DNA of 64,000 nucleotides from Saprospiraceae bacterium (GCA_016714085.1 JADJNW010000017.1:62001-126000), one strand, 5' to 3'; shown: positions 1 through 9,211, counted from the stretch's first letter. Made by a program: numbers and translations. The notes: a model not told the origin generated them from the letters alone.

Positions 1-160
1 GCTCCGGCTGTGGCATAAGTTTGATCTGCTCCCAAATTTGATCTGGCAATGCCTGGAAATAATTTTCCGGCACTTCTAAAGAAGTTTGCTTTTCCTTTAG
101 TTTTGCCAAAAAAGGAGATAGTTCCTGCAATTCTTTTTGAACATCCTCTGAATTTTTCAT
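1..160 (-). CDS. Partial small protein coupled to ECF sigma factor (possible anti-sigma partner)
   Basis: Reading frame that starts with ATG at 160 and runs off the left edge of the window, so only the first 53 residues are visible. It is charged and soluble at the N terminus, with a VPENYFQALPDQIW stretch around residues 32-45. The start codon overlaps the stop codon of the upstream sigma factor as ATGA (157-160), so translation is probably coupled. In Bacteroidota the gene right after an ECF sigma factor is often its membrane anti-sigma factor, and short W-containing motifs of this kind are common at the N terminus of such proteins. No transmembrane segment is visible because the C-terminal part is missing. 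The anti-sigma role is inferred from position only. Confidence 0.6.
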   Translation of the reverse strand, partial: MKNSEDVQKELQELSPFLAKLKEKQTSLEVPENYFQALPDQIWEQIKLMPQPE

Positions 161-732
161 AGCTCACCGATTTCAATTGCTCTAAAATAAGTCTCTATTT
201 TTTTCACCGCGTGATGATAAGATGCTTTGAGCGCCCCCACAGAAGTATCGAGCATTCCAGACATCTCTTCATACGGCGTTTCATCATAGTAGCGCATTTC
301 AAACACCAAGCGTTGTTTTTCAGGTAGTTGCGCTAATGCTTGTAGTAAGCGTTGCTCCAATGCATCTCCATCCATACTTTCATCAGCTCGAAGCTGGTTC
401 GCCAAAGGCAAGTCCCCATCTTCAATGGAATTGGTTGCTTTGCGCTTTTTTTGGGATAAAAAGGTGATTGCTTCGTTGGTGGCGATGCGATACAACCAAG
501 TATATAACTTCGACTTGCCCTCGAATGTATGAATGCTTCGAAACACCTTGATAAAGCAGTTCTGGATCACATCGTTGGCATCATCGTGTTCTTGCACCAT
601 GCGCCGAACAACCCAGTATAGCTGCTCCTGGTATTTTTGCATCAACAGCCGGAAACCGCGCTCGGCCGAGCCCTGGTTTTGTAAAAGCTGTAGAATGTTT
701 TCATCCGATATGTCGGTTAGCGGCGTCTGCAC
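157..732 (-). CDS. RNA polymerase sigma factor, sigma-70 family (ECF type)
   Basis: 191-residue protein with the two-domain plan of an ECF sigma factor. Region 2 lies at about residues 27-97, with a DDANDVIQNCFIKVF core and TWLYRIATN typical of -10 recognition and core binding. Region 4 lies at about 128-183, with a helix-turn-helix after LPEKQRLVFEMRYY. It should direct RNA polymerase to a small regulon, usually held in check by an anti-sigma factor. The only reasonable start is GTG at 732, because no ATG occurs in frame before residue 31 and an in-frame stop lies shortly upstream. The next gene starts inside the stop codon (ATGA). Which signal it answers cannot be read from the sequence. 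Confidence 0.92.
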   Translation of the reverse strand: MQTPLTDISDENILQLLQNQGSAERGFRLLMQKYQEQLYWVVRRMVQEHDDANDVIQNCFIKVFRSIHTFEGKSKLYTWLYRIATNEAITFLSQKKRKATNSIEDGDLPLANQLRADESMDGDALEQRLLQALAQLPEKQRLVFEMRYYDETPYEEMSGMLDTSVGALKASYHHAVKKIETYFRAIEIGEL

Positions 733-812
733 AAGGGCAAATTTGTTTATTGGACTACAAATTACCGTTAAAGTTTAATGTCAATAGAAATTTTTTTTTT
801 TTTGGAATTGCT

Positions 813-1325
813 TTATCCTAATTCAACCCAGTATCGTTGAATCGTTTTACCGTCTAAAAAAATCTCATTTTCAAGCTTGCCACCATTTCTCAAAATCGTT
901 TTGGCGGAGGCTATATTTTCTTTCTTGCAGGTAATCAGCGCTTTATCAATATTCTTTTCTTTGGCTTTTTCCAAGGCTAGCCTTAGCATCTCTATCGCAA
1001 AGCCTTTGCCACGTTCACTTGGTCGAATACCGTAGCCAATATGACCGCCGATTTGCAAAAGCCCCTCATTCAAATGATGCCGCAGGTTCACGGCGCCTAT
1101 GATCCGCTGCTCATTGAGTAACCAATAAGTGGTGTGCGGCACAAAGCCAGAAGGCAAACCAATGCCCTGGCTCGCATCAGATAATAAGCGAACAAACGTG
1201 CTAAAATTGCTACAATCTAACTTCAAAGGAAAGGGGATCAAATCTTCACCGGTACTTTGCCATTCTGTTAGCATTTCTCGGTATTCTGTTTCCAATTCTT
1301 CAGTAGGTTCTGATAACGAAAGCAT
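813..1325 (-). CDS. GNAT family N-acetyltransferase
   Basis: About 170 residues with the GNAT fold. A substrate-side N-terminal half is followed by the acetyl-CoA binding motif A, read as GYGIRPSERGKGFAIEML, which contains the R-x-x-G-x-G/A pyrophosphate loop. The C-terminal ENIASAKTILRNGGKLE is the usual motif B region of RimJ/RimL-like and YjdJ-like acetyltransferases. It should transfer an acetyl group to an amine, but the substrate cannot be named. ATG at 1325 is preferred over the TTG two codons upstream. It stands alone between the sigma factor and a hypothetical gene on the same strand. Confidence 0.85.
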   Translation of the reverse strand: MLSLSEPTEELETEYREMLTEWQSTGEDLIPFPLKLDCSNFSTFVRLLSDASQGIGLPSGFVPHTTYWLLNEQRIIGAVNLRHHLNEGLLQIGGHIGYGIRPSERGKGFAIEMLRLALEKAKEKNIDKALITCKKENIASAKTILRNGGKLENEIFLDGKTIQRYWVELG

Positions 1326-1443
1326 AATCAATAGGAATTATCCAATATATGAAAAGGCGACACCCTCTTTTACAAAGATGCCACCTTATTGTCGCAAAAG
1401 CCAAATAATTGCGGATTATACGAATCCAAATTTTTTTTGAGGG

Positions 1444-1824
1444 TTAAGAACCATATTTTTCAATAAAAGCCTCTTCAGAAGAGCTTCCCTTGCGATTTTG
1501 CTCTGCCAGCGTCCATTGGTCAGTAGAAGTCGTTTGCATCCAAAGTGCGCCAGACTTGCGAAACACCTGAACACTCAATCCAAATTTTTCATAAAATGAC
1601 TTTTCAAATTCGCCGACAGCCATTTGATCATTGATTGTAAAATCACCATCATTATGTATTTGTCGGACGCTTCCAATTGTTTTTTCCTCACTGATTTGTT
1701 CACGCACGGAAGAACCTTCTCCAACTACGTGCGGTTGCTGATAAAACTGAATCCGCAGATAAGGAAATTTTTGTATGAACTCCTCCTGAATATCCTTTAT
1801 CTTTTTTATATCGTTGATAATCAT
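1444..1824 (-). CDS. Conserved hypothetical protein, 126 residues
   Basis: Small soluble protein without signal peptide or membrane segment, starting with ATG at 1824. It begins with a lysine-rich helix and ends with a serine/glutamate-rich tail. A mid-region reads VGEFEKSFYEKFGLSVQVFRKSG, which looks like an alpha/beta domain. I do not recognise the family with certainty. It lies just downstream of the universal stress protein on the same strand (about 40 bases), so it may share its transcript. Codon use and length suggest a real gene rather than a shadow. Confidence 0.65.
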   Translation of the reverse strand: MIINDIKKIKDIQEEFIQKFPYLRIQFYQQPHVVGEGSSVREQISEEKTIGSVRQIHNDGDFTINDQMAVGEFEKSFYEKFGLSVQVFRKSGALWMQTTSTDQWTLAEQNRKGSSSEEAFIEKYGS

Positions 1825-1866
1825 TTTATTATGATTTAAATTAAAAAATGATAAATTATTTTCCTC

Positions 1867-2832
1867 TTATTTCACGATCAACGTAGGAATCAAGTCATTT
1901 TCTGAAAGCAAACGCTCGGTAACGCTACCCAACAAGAGCAATTCCACTTTAGAATGTCCTTTAGCGCCCATGATGAGCAAATTAGCATTTGTTTCCAATG
2001 CATAATCCATTAGGTACGTGCCAATATCGCCCACCTTATTTTCAATCAAAACTGTTTTAACAAGATGATGCTCCGGGCCGCCGTAGGTTCTCAAAAACGC
2101 TCGGAATGCTTCTGTCCGATCTTGTTCTACCATTTTTTTCAATTCATCCGTGGTTTTTCGGATATAAACGGCTGCTATATTCGGCATTTCATATACATTC
2201 ACGCAGATGATGTCGGCAGGTTCTTTTAATTCTTGATTGATGGCAAGCGCCATTTGTAAACCTTTTATAGAAGAAGCCGAAAAGTCTATTGGCACAAGAA
2301 TTTTGCGTAAGCTTTTTCTAGCTGCTTCCGGCACAATCAGTGCATTGCTGCTGGTCTTTCGCGCTAAATTGCGTGCAAGAATACCGTGTTGACCTCTGGC
2401 ATTTTTCTGACCGATAACCACCAAATCTGCCTTGGTTTCTATTACTTCTTTGAGCAACTCTTCCAGCGGGTTTCCTTCGCGTACATCATACTCCACTTTC
2501 TCCATCTGCCTACCAGAGGGTAGGATATTTCTCTTTTCCAAGCGTGCCTTCGTCTCTATTTTCATTTCCCGAATGGTTTCTTCATTTAGTTCATAATTAC
2601 TAACCATTCCTTCTCCCTCTTTTCCAAAAAGGGAATTGAATAAATCAAACTTTGGCAGCACGTGCAAGAATTCTGCGGATGCTATTGGCACTTGGCGAGC
2701 AAAAAAATCAAGATAATCCAGCAATTTCTCATCGCTATCTCCTAATTCCAAAGCCACCACCGCCTGTTTCACTTGAAGTGGCACAATAGCTGTGGTCGAA
2801 TCTGACATGGATAAAACTTTTGTATTTGTCAT
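1867..2832 (-). CDS. Universal stress protein, tandem UspA domains
   Basis: Two UspA domains in one chain. The first covers roughly the first half, with KADLVVIGQKNARGQHGILARNLARKT near its end. The second starts at RKILVPIDFSASSIKGLQMAL and ends with NLLIMGAKGHSKVELLLLGSVTE, which carries the G-x-x-G-(x)9-G-S/T ATP-binding signature in near-canonical form. The first domain is more diverged at that motif. Tandem Usp proteins act in the cytoplasm in stress survival, often by binding ATP or AMP. The start is uncertain: ATG codons at 2868, 2832 and 2808 are all in frame, and the domain itself only requires the last. Confidence 0.88.
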   Translation of the reverse strand: MTNTKVLSMSDSTTAIVPLQVKQAVVALELGDSDEKLLDYLDFFARQVPIASAEFLHVLPKFDLFNSLFGKEGEGMVSNYELNEETIREMKIETKARLEKRNILPSGRQMEKVEYDVREGNPLEELLKEVIETKADLVVIGQKNARGQHGILARNLARKTSSNALIVPEAARKSLRKILVPIDFSASSIKGLQMALAINQELKEPADIICVNVYEMPNIAAVYIRKTTDELKKMVEQDRTEAFRAFLRTYGGPEHHLVKTVLIENKVGDIGTYLMDYALETNANLLIMGAKGHSKVELLLLGSVTERLLSENDLIPTLIVK

Positions 2833-2931
2833 GGCTTTTACTTTTACTAACAAGACTAATATAGCCATGTTCAATGCTCAATCACAATGACAAAGCTCAC
2901 CCAAGGCTTTGAAATTCATCAACTTCAATCT

Positions 2932-3882
2932 TTAAAAGAGGTTTAGTAATTTATACAAAAACTCCGTACCCAAGCCACTGATAAGGAAACGCTCTTTGCG
3001 ATTGCCAAGTAATTCCTGTGTCCAATCTACAAAACCGCCGTCGCCAATATCGTAGCGGTTACCTTCAGGATCAAGTATGATTTTGAATTGTAAACCCTTG
3101 TAATAGTTAGCTTTTTCCTGGTCGATTTCTTGTATTTCATAATTCCATTGAGGCAGGGCTTTAAAGAGTGCTTTTTGTACCGTTTCAAAAAGTGGATTCT
3201 CTGCTGGTAAATTCTTCAAAATCAGATGAATTTGAGAATTATCGATACCGATTTTTTCGGTAAGTAATCGATGGTAAAATTGGAGACATTCCATAATGCT
3301 CTCTGTTTCAAAGCGAAAACCTCCCTCGTCACGCCCAGCTATTGTCAAACAAAAAATTTTGAAATGCGGCGTGAATCCTGGGAAATTAAAAACGGAGGTG
3401 CGTATATGCCGATGCGTTGTGCTCAAGCGTACACGGGTAGCCGATTTAGTATCTTTTTTCAATAATTCCTGCCGACGAAGGCTGCTTTCCAAGGCTAATA
3501 CATTCGTGGCATCTGCTACGACTTCTGTGCCTCGCAAAGCTGATAGCACCTTGTGCTGATGCACCGTAGCTACCGCTGAGCAAGTACCCAAAGGACTTAC
3601 AGGCGATAATTCCAAAGGCTCAAATCCCTTTGCTTTTGCAAAACGCAATATTTCCAATTCCCATTCAATAAAAGGAATCCATTCATAAGGAACAGGCGTC
3701 GCAAAGCGATTATTTTGATAAGCCGTCAATAATTCGGCAGGAGAAATTTGATTCGTTTTTCGAGAAAAAACTTCGAGTAAAAAAGAATTTAATTCGGTGC
3801 TGGCGATTTGTTCGCATAGCTTTTCTACTAAGTCAGGTACGCCAAGGCGTCGGGTGATTTTTTCAAGAATTTCGGCTGGCAT
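2932..3882 (-). CDS. Conserved protein of unknown function, possibly a class II aminoacyl-tRNA synthetase-like fold
   Basis: 316 residues, soluble, complete, ATG at 3882. I do not recognise a named family. Several stretches recall the catalytic core of class II synthetases and their paralogues (HisZ-like): RVRLSTTHRHIRTS followed by FRFETESI about 50 residues later, then RYDIGDGGFVDWTQ and SGLGTEFLYKLL near the C terminus, which resembles a motif 3 glycine-rich end. Anticodon-binding and tRNA-editing domains are absent. The gene stands alone between the stress protein and the TolC operon. The fold assignment is an inference from scattered motifs and could be wrong. The coding nature itself is secure. 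Confidence 0.7.
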   Translation of the reverse strand: MPAEILEKITRRLGVPDLVEKLCEQIASTELNSFLLEVFSRKTNQISPAELLTAYQNNRFATPVPYEWIPFIEWELEILRFAKAKGFEPLELSPVSPLGTCSAVATVHQHKVLSALRGTEVVADATNVLALESSLRRQELLKKDTKSATRVRLSTTHRHIRTSVFNFPGFTPHFKIFCLTIAGRDEGGFRFETESIMECLQFYHRLLTEKIGIDNSQIHLILKNLPAENPLFETVQKALFKALPQWNYEIQEIDQEKANYYKGLQFKIILDPEGNRYDIGDGGFVDWTQELLGNRKERFLISGLGTEFLYKLLNLF

Positions 3883-3953
3883 GATCGCAAGTTTTGTCAG
3901 AATATTTCTAACAAAAACTCAAACGTACTTTATAAAAGTTCCAAAAGATTACG

Positions 3954-3986
3954 AGATATGGCGGGTTTTTAAAACCTGCCATATCT
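3954..3986. terminator. Hairpin downstream of the TolC gene
   Basis: Sixteen-base inverted repeat (AGATATGGCGGGTTTT against its near-complement) with one mismatch and almost no loop, in the gap between the TolC stop and the next gene on the same strand. On the minus strand it is followed by a T-containing stretch only after some bases, so it is a plausible but not textbook intrinsic terminator for the export operon. Confidence 0.5.
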
Positions 3987-3991
3987 AAACT

Positions 3992-5473
3992 TTAATATCC
4001 ATCGGGTAGCTTTACTAAGGATCGATCATTCGCAAAATCGTATAAAGTACTACGGCGCAAGTCATAATAAGCCAGCCAGAAGCCTTGTAGTGCGCTCACA
4101 TAGTTGCGACGAGCTGATTCTTGTTCTTGAACCGCAATATTCAAATCCGTAATCCCAATTTTACCAATGTAATAGCGGTTACGTGTCATTTCCTGGCGTT
4201 TTTTGGATACATCATACGCGCGTAAAGCCCGTTCTACTTGATTGCGCACCAAATCAAACTGCTTGACTTTCAGTAAAATATTTTGTTCGAAATTGACGCG
4301 CTCCTGAGATACGTTGAGTTGTTCCAATTCCAGATTGGATTGTGCCACTTCACGCTGCGCCCTAGAGCTTCCCCAATCGGCAATTGGCACTTGCAAAGAG
4401 ACCGACAACCTTTCTTGATCTAATAAATCCTGATACGCTCGGTCGAGATCATTAGAAGTTTGTGATAAACCAAAGTTACCACTCACGGTTATTTGAGGGC
4501 CTGTCTGTCCTTTTGATACCGCCACATTTCGTTCCGCTTCTCGCAAACGGCGGTCATAGGCAATAATTTGGCTGCGATTTTGCAAAGCCATTTGCAAAGC
4601 TTTATCGGCGTCAACTACAAAAATTGGAACTTCTGCGGGTGGAATCATTTCAAAACGTATCGCTCGCTGAATCCCAAGAAAATTGCGCAATTGCTCGGTA
4701 CTTGATTGAAGATTTAGAGTAGCTTGCGCCAAAGAATTTTCCGCATTGGCTACACTCAGTTCAATTTGTAGTAATTCTGTTTCTGCGATTTTTCCAACTT
4801 CAAAACGCCCTTTTGAAATTTCGTACAACGTATCGGCATTCGACTTCTCCTGCTGAGCAGCTTCCAAATTGAGTTGCGCGATCAATACATCAAAAAATAA
4901 TTGCGCAGCATCGTAAGCAGTTTGTTCCATGTCCTCCGAAAAAGAGCGTTTTGCTTCTTGATAACGGAGTGGCTCGATTTTTTTATTCCATTTTAGCGGA
5001 TTAAATCCAAAAACGGGTTGCAAAAAACTAATAGAAACGGGCGTTGAAAAATAAGAAATGGCGTTTGCATTGCCATTACTACCAAAAATATCGAGTCGAT
5101 TTAAGCTTGTATTAAGAAATACGGTGCCACCCGTAAGCGCAATATCCTGCCGCAAAGACAAGCCTACATCATTACTCATCAAAGCCCTTTGAATAAAGGC
5201 TTGCCCGCCATCAGGCAAGGTGATCGCTTCAATAGAACGGTTTAAGTTGGGGAGTGTCGCATTGAAATTAATCAGCGGTTTATAATCAGAAAGAAATGAC
5301 TGATACGACCAAAAACGATTGCTCAGACGCGTCTTAGCCAATTGGACATCGGGTGCATCGCTTTGCGCTATTTGTACCACTTGCTCCAGCGTAAGCTGAT
5401 ATAATTCAGGCTCTTGTGCAAAAAGAAAACCACAGCAGGTGATTGCAACCAGGATTAGTATGTTTTTTCTCAT
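3992..5473 (-). CDS. TolC-family outer membrane efflux protein
   Basis: About 493 residues: signal peptide (KNILILVAITCCGFLFAQ), then the double OEP repeat with long alpha-helical coiled regions rich in Q, E and A. TolC landmarks are seen in the paired helices around LNLEAAQQEKSNADTLYEISKGRFEVGKIAETELLQIE and, in the second half, RNRYYIGKIGITDLNIAVQEQESARRNYVSALQGFW. It should form the trimeric outer-membrane exit duct of a tripartite exporter. ATG at 5473 fits the signal peptide better than the ATG nine codons upstream. It is the last gene of an operon behind an FtsX-type permease (40-base gap) and a periplasmic adaptor. Confidence 0.92.
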   Translation of the reverse strand: MRKNILILVAITCCGFLFAQEPELYQLTLEQVVQIAQSDAPDVQLAKTRLSNRFWSYQSFLSDYKPLINFNATLPNLNRSIEAITLPDGGQAFIQRALMSNDVGLSLRQDIALTGGTVFLNTSLNRLDIFGSNGNANAISYFSTPVSISFLQPVFGFNPLKWNKKIEPLRYQEAKRSFSEDMEQTAYDAAQLFFDVLIAQLNLEAAQQEKSNADTLYEISKGRFEVGKIAETELLQIELSVANAENSLAQATLNLQSSTEQLRNFLGIQRAIRFEMIPPAEVPIFVVDADKALQMALQNRSQIIAYDRRLREAERNVAVSKGQTGPQITVSGNFGLSQTSNDLDRAYQDLLDQERLSVSLQVPIADWGSSRAQREVAQSNLELEQLNVSQERVNFEQNILLKVKQFDLVRNQVERALRAYDVSKKRQEMTRNRYYIGKIGITDLNIAVQEQESARRNYVSALQGFWLAYYDLRRSTLYDFANDRSLVKLPDGY

Positions 5474-5513
5474 GCTATTAATTCTGCGATGCATACGCAT
5501 CCAAACGATTTGA

Positions 5514-6851
5514 TTATTCTACTCTTAATGCTTTGATCGGGTCTTGTTTTGCTGCTTTTCTTGCTGGAAAAATTCCAAAAACCAAGCCCACCGAAGCGGC
5601 TACTCCAAAGGATAAAATCACTGACCATGCCGACACAACCGCCGGAATTTCGAACGAAGAAGTAATGATATTGGCAGAAAAGACGCCCAAAATCACACCG
5701 AACAAGCCTCCCATCAAACTGATGAAAACTGCTTCAAATAAGAATTGCTGGACAATATCTTTTTGTGTAGCGCCAAGTGAGCGACGCACGCCAATTTCCT
5801 TAATACGTTCTAATACAGACGCCAACATAATATTCATAATGCCAATACCACCAACTAAAAGTGAAATCCCGGCAATAGCCGCCAACACAAGATTGAAAGT
5901 TTCCTGCGTCTTCTGTTGTTCTTCCAAAAGCAATTCGGGTACTTCGATTTCAAAATCCACGATATCTTGATGCCGACGCTTGAGCAAGCGTGCAGCTACA
6001 TCTGCGGAGGCCCGTAAATACTTGGAGTCGGATACTCGCACTACCACTCGATCCAATTGGTGATAATTGTCGTCTTTTTTCTGATTTCCAGAATTAAACC
6101 GCTGGCTTAGGTCAGCTTTAGTGACTAATCCTCGATTTTTAAAGCGCAACAATGCAGTTGTCACTGGAATATACATATCGTCGTTATAATCACGAATACC
6201 AAGGTTTTGTAGGCTCTCCCGACTGGCGTTGCGCTTTTCCAGTACGCCGATGATCGTAAGCCAAGTGTTACCGGCTTTGATTTTTTTGCCCAGTGGCGAT
6301 TCATTTGGAAAAAAGCGCGTCTGAATATTTTTACCAATAATGCAGACTGGACGCCCTGCATCGATATGCTCGGCATGAAAAAATTGTCCCTGACTCAGAC
6401 TCAGATTATTCAATTCAAAAAAGGCATTGGTGACGCCCACGCAGCGCCCTTTCTCGAGTTTTGCAGATTGTATGATGGAAGTATTTAATACCAATTCCGG
6501 GCTTACTTTCTCTACATTGGGCAAAACCGTTTCTAACGCGGCCAAGTCTTCTAAGGATAGACCCGGCGACCAGGGTTTTTTATTGCTTTCACCAGCACTG
6601 TTATTACTTGCGCTTTGGGCTTGTTCTTTTTCTGTATTTTCGTCAGGAATGACGCCTTTGATCACAATATTGTTGGTTCCGATGAGTTTCATCCTGTCCA
6701 GAATCGATTGCTTGGCACCTGTACCAATCGCTAGCATTGCAATCACTGCCCCTACACCAAACAAAATACCCAAACCAGTAAGGAAAGCGCGCAAACGATT
6801 TGCCAACACCGCTTCCATCGCCAGCAGGAAATTAAAGGTTATTCTTTGCAT
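5514..6851 (-). CDS. ABC transporter permease, MacB/FtsX family
   Basis: 445 residues with the MacB layout. An N-terminal membrane helix (about 22-45, RAFLTGLGILFGVGAVIAML) is followed by a large periplasmic core domain (MacB_PCD, about 50-310) and then the three-helix FtsX domain (about 320-440), including SLLVGGIGIMNIMLASVLERIKEIGVRRSLGA, the signature of this family. No ATP-binding domain is present in this chain, unlike E. coli MacB where both are fused. The chain must therefore work with a separate ATPase. Neighbours are a MacA/HlyD adaptor upstream and TolC downstream. No ATPase gene lies next to it. Confidence 0.92.
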   Translation of the reverse strand: MQRITFNFLLAMEAVLANRLRAFLTGLGILFGVGAVIAMLAIGTGAKQSILDRMKLIGTNNIVIKGVIPDENTEKEQAQSASNNSAGESNKKPWSPGLSLEDLAALETVLPNVEKVSPELVLNTSIIQSAKLEKGRCVGVTNAFFELNNLSLSQGQFFHAEHIDAGRPVCIIGKNIQTRFFPNESPLGKKIKAGNTWLTIIGVLEKRNASRESLQNLGIRDYNDDMYIPVTTALLRFKNRGLVTKADLSQRFNSGNQKKDDNYHQLDRVVVRVSDSKYLRASADVAARLLKRRHQDIVDFEIEVPELLLEEQQKTQETFNLVLAAIAGISLLVGGIGIMNIMLASVLERIKEIGVRRSLGATQKDIVQQFLFEAVFISLMGGLFGVILGVFSANIITSSFEIPAVVSAWSVILSFGVAASVGLVFGIFPARKAAKQDPIKALRVE

Positions 6852-6862
6852 GAGGTAGAATT

Positions 6863-6904
6863 ATTTACCATTTGCCATTGAAAATCAAGTAATTTCGAAT
6901 GAAA
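6863..6904. repeat. Short 7-base periodic repeat between adaptor and permease genes
   Basis: The 55-base gap between the two coding regions reads as consecutive 7-base words, the clearest being ATTTACC then ATTTGCC, followed by four to five diverged words starting with A or AT. It belongs with the other 7-base periodic gaps in this window. Confidence 0.4.
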
Positions 6905-6906
6905 AA

Positions 6907-8301
6907 TTAATTGATAATAACAAATCCGCCTCCCCCACCACTGTCACCAGATTGGATATTTTCATCCTGCACTTGCTTGCTGCGGGCTAAGGCTTCGGCT
7001 TCGCGTTTTTTGCGAGCTTCTTCCTGTTTTTTCTGGATTTCCGCTTTTATTTCCGCGGCTAATGGCTCAAATGGTATTTTTTCGGCGTCCTTGGGTGTGG
7101 TAAGAAATATTTCATCTTTTTCGGATAAGCCATATTCGATAATGACTTCGTCATCATTGCTTTCTCCTGCAATTACCTCTTGTTTTACAATTTTGCCATC
7201 GACTTTTTTATAAACAAAGGAAACGCTGTCGCTTTGCAGAGCTTCGATTGGCACAAACAATACATCAGGATAAACGTAAGTAACAATTTCATTGCCAGTG
7301 GTCATCGCGGGGCGCATAATAGAATCAGATTCATTTACCTGGATAATTACTTCGAACACCTTCGCATCATAATCCTTCAACTGCTCTCCAATATTAGCTA
7401 CTTGAATGACCTTGCCAGTATAGGATTTATCAGGGAATGCGTCAATTTTGAGTTTCACTTCTTGTCCTTTTTGCACGCGACTAATATCTACTTCATTGAC
7501 GTATGTTTTGGAAACCATATCGTTTAAGTCGGGCAACTCCGCAACTACAGGTTCCCAGGAACTAATTTGCGAACCGGGACTCACTTTGCTTCCATCCCAA
7601 TTGCGCGTGTAAATCACCATTCCACCTTTGGGCGCCATCACGGTAAACTGACCCGACAACTCCGCCAGGCGATCGAATTTATCTTGATTTTGACGCAGCG
7701 AAGCATTGATTTCGGCAATTTTTGCATCGGATTTTTCTTTGGTAAGTGCAAGTCTTTGCAGTAGCTGTTGGTAGTCGCGCTCGGTGCGTTCCAGATCGAG
7801 TTTTGCTTGCTGGATCACGCTTTGTGGCTCGTACTGTGCCTGTTCCAATTGCAAATCCTTTTCCTTCTTTTGAAATTGAAGATTCATCAACTGATCGCGC
7901 AGCCCACGCATTTCAATCGCTGTATCAATTTTTGCTTGCTCTAATTGAGTGAGAATTTTATCAATCTCGGTTTGCGCGTCGCGCATTTTGTTGGTCAACT
8001 CGGTCTTATCGAGCGAAGCTACATAGTCACCGCCTTTTACCAAAGTACCCTCCGGCACTAAATAGGTAATATTGGTTTGCCAAATGCCAGCTGTTCGCAT
8101 CCCCTGCGGTCCCATAATTTTCTCAGAATGCTTAGCTTGCAATTCGCCCGTAGCGGTCACTCTTACTCTGAATTCGCCCTTTTTCACAAGCGTGGTTAAT
8201 TCAGCGGCTTCCTTTTTGCTTTCGGTAGGTCGCAGCCAAAACCATCCGGCTACAGCAAGCGCGATGATGACAATGGGGATAATAATTGTTCTGAAATTCA
8301 T
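6907..8301 (-). CDS. Periplasmic adaptor subunit of an efflux system (HlyD/MacA-like)
   Basis: 464 residues. One N-terminal membrane helix (about 4-22) is followed by the split biotinyl-lipoyl domain, a long alpha-helical hairpin (about 115-215, rich in Q, L and E) and beta-barrel/membrane-proximal domains including VSKTYVNEVDISRVQKGQEVKLKIDAFPDKSYTGKV. The C terminus is a charged helix of AEIKAEIQKKQEEARKKREAEAL type, ending in a glycine run and FVIIN, which is unusual for the family. It should bridge the inner-membrane permease and TolC. It is first in the operon with the MacB-like permease and TolC genes, all on the minus strand. Confidence 0.92.
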   Translation of the reverse strand: MNFRTIIIPIVIIALAVAGWFWLRPTESKKEAAELTTLVKKGEFRVRVTATGELQAKHSEKIMGPQGMRTAGIWQTNITYLVPEGTLVKGGDYVASLDKTELTNKMRDAQTEIDKILTQLEQAKIDTAIEMRGLRDQLMNLQFQKKEKDLQLEQAQYEPQSVIQQAKLDLERTERDYQQLLQRLALTKEKSDAKIAEINASLRQNQDKFDRLAELSGQFTVMAPKGGMVIYTRNWDGSKVSPGSQISSWEPVVAELPDLNDMVSKTYVNEVDISRVQKGQEVKLKIDAFPDKSYTGKVIQVANIGEQLKDYDAKVFEVIIQVNESDSIMRPAMTTGNEIVTYVYPDVLFVPIEALQSDSVSFVYKKVDGKIVKQEVIAGESNDDEVIIEYGLSEKDEIFLTTPKDAEKIPFEPLAAEIKAEIQKKQEEARKKREAEALARSKQVQDENIQSGDSGGGGGFVIIN

Positions 8302-8518
8302 GTAGCAGGGGTTTGGTGTTAAGAAATATTTATGTCAGAATAACGACTAAAATCAAAATGGTTACACCACGGGGCATAACTTTAACTAAAAACATAGATG
8401 CACGAATGAGAAAAATAGTTGCGTTGTCCTTAAAAAATCATCTTAAATTAACATTTTAAATCCTTCATCGATAGTTGTACCGTAAGTATTTTATAAAATG
8501 CAGAATATTATATCAACT

Positions 8519-9211
8519 ATGAAAATTAGTATTATCATTCCTGTTTTGAATGAAGAAACCTATATAGAATCTGTAGTCCAAAGGCTCTTGGCTGGAGATA
8601 ATAATAGTATTGCAGAGATAATAGTAGTAGATGGAGGGAGCAGCGATAGTACTGTAAAATTAGCAGAAGAGGCAGGCGCTACGGTGCTTATATCACCAGA
8701 AAAAGGACGAGCACAACAGATGAATTATGGCGTGCAGCATAGCACGGGCGACTTATTGTACTTTGTACATGGCGACACCCTTCCCCCTCTGAGCTATGTA
8801 GAGGACTTGCAAAAGGCAGTGGCGGAAGGCGCTCAGATCGGCAGTTTTCGCTTGAGCCTGGATTCAAAACATCTTTTATTGCAGATTAATTCTTTTATGA
8901 CCCGGTTTAAATTTATGTGGTGTCGAGGTGGCGATCAGACTTTATTTATTACACGCAAAGCCTTTGAAGAATTGGGGGGCTATTCTATTGAATATTGCAT
9001 TATGGAAGAATACGATCTGATTCTTCGAGCCAGGAAAAAGTATGGTTTTAAAGTTATTCCAAAATGTGTATTGGCTTCGGCTCGAAAATATAATTTGAAT
9101 GGTTATTTCCGGGTACAATTTGCCAATTTTATTGTTTTTAATATGTTTCGGTTTGGCATTTCTCCCAAAATTATGCTTCGCACTTATCGTAGATTATTAA
9201 ATTGGGGATAA
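8519..9211 (+). CDS. Glycosyltransferase family 2 (TIGR04283-like)
   Basis: About 230 residues with a single GT-A domain. The start KISIIIPVLNEE leads to the nucleotide-sugar site VVDGGSSDSTVKLAEEAGA and then to the metal-binding region around YFVHGDTLPP (HGD in place of the more common DAD/DxD). A WCRGGDQTLFITRKAFEELGGY stretch is typical of the TIGR04283 subgroup, which is often found with arsenosugar or related pathways. No such partners are adjacent here. The ATG at 8519 is preferred to the one seven codons upstream because it puts the first beta-strand at the very N terminus. The single-gene unit is divergent from the export operon. Confidence 0.85.
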   Translation: MKISIIIPVLNEETYIESVVQRLLAGDNNSIAEIIVVDGGSSDSTVKLAEEAGATVLISPEKGRAQQMNYGVQHSTGDLLYFVHGDTLPPLSYVEDLQKAVAEGAQIGSFRLSLDSKHLLLQINSFMTRFKFMWCRGGDQTLFITRKAFEELGGYSIEYCIMEEYDLILRARKKYGFKVIPKCVLASARKYNLNGYFRVQFANFIVFNMFRFGISPKIMLRTYRRLLNWG

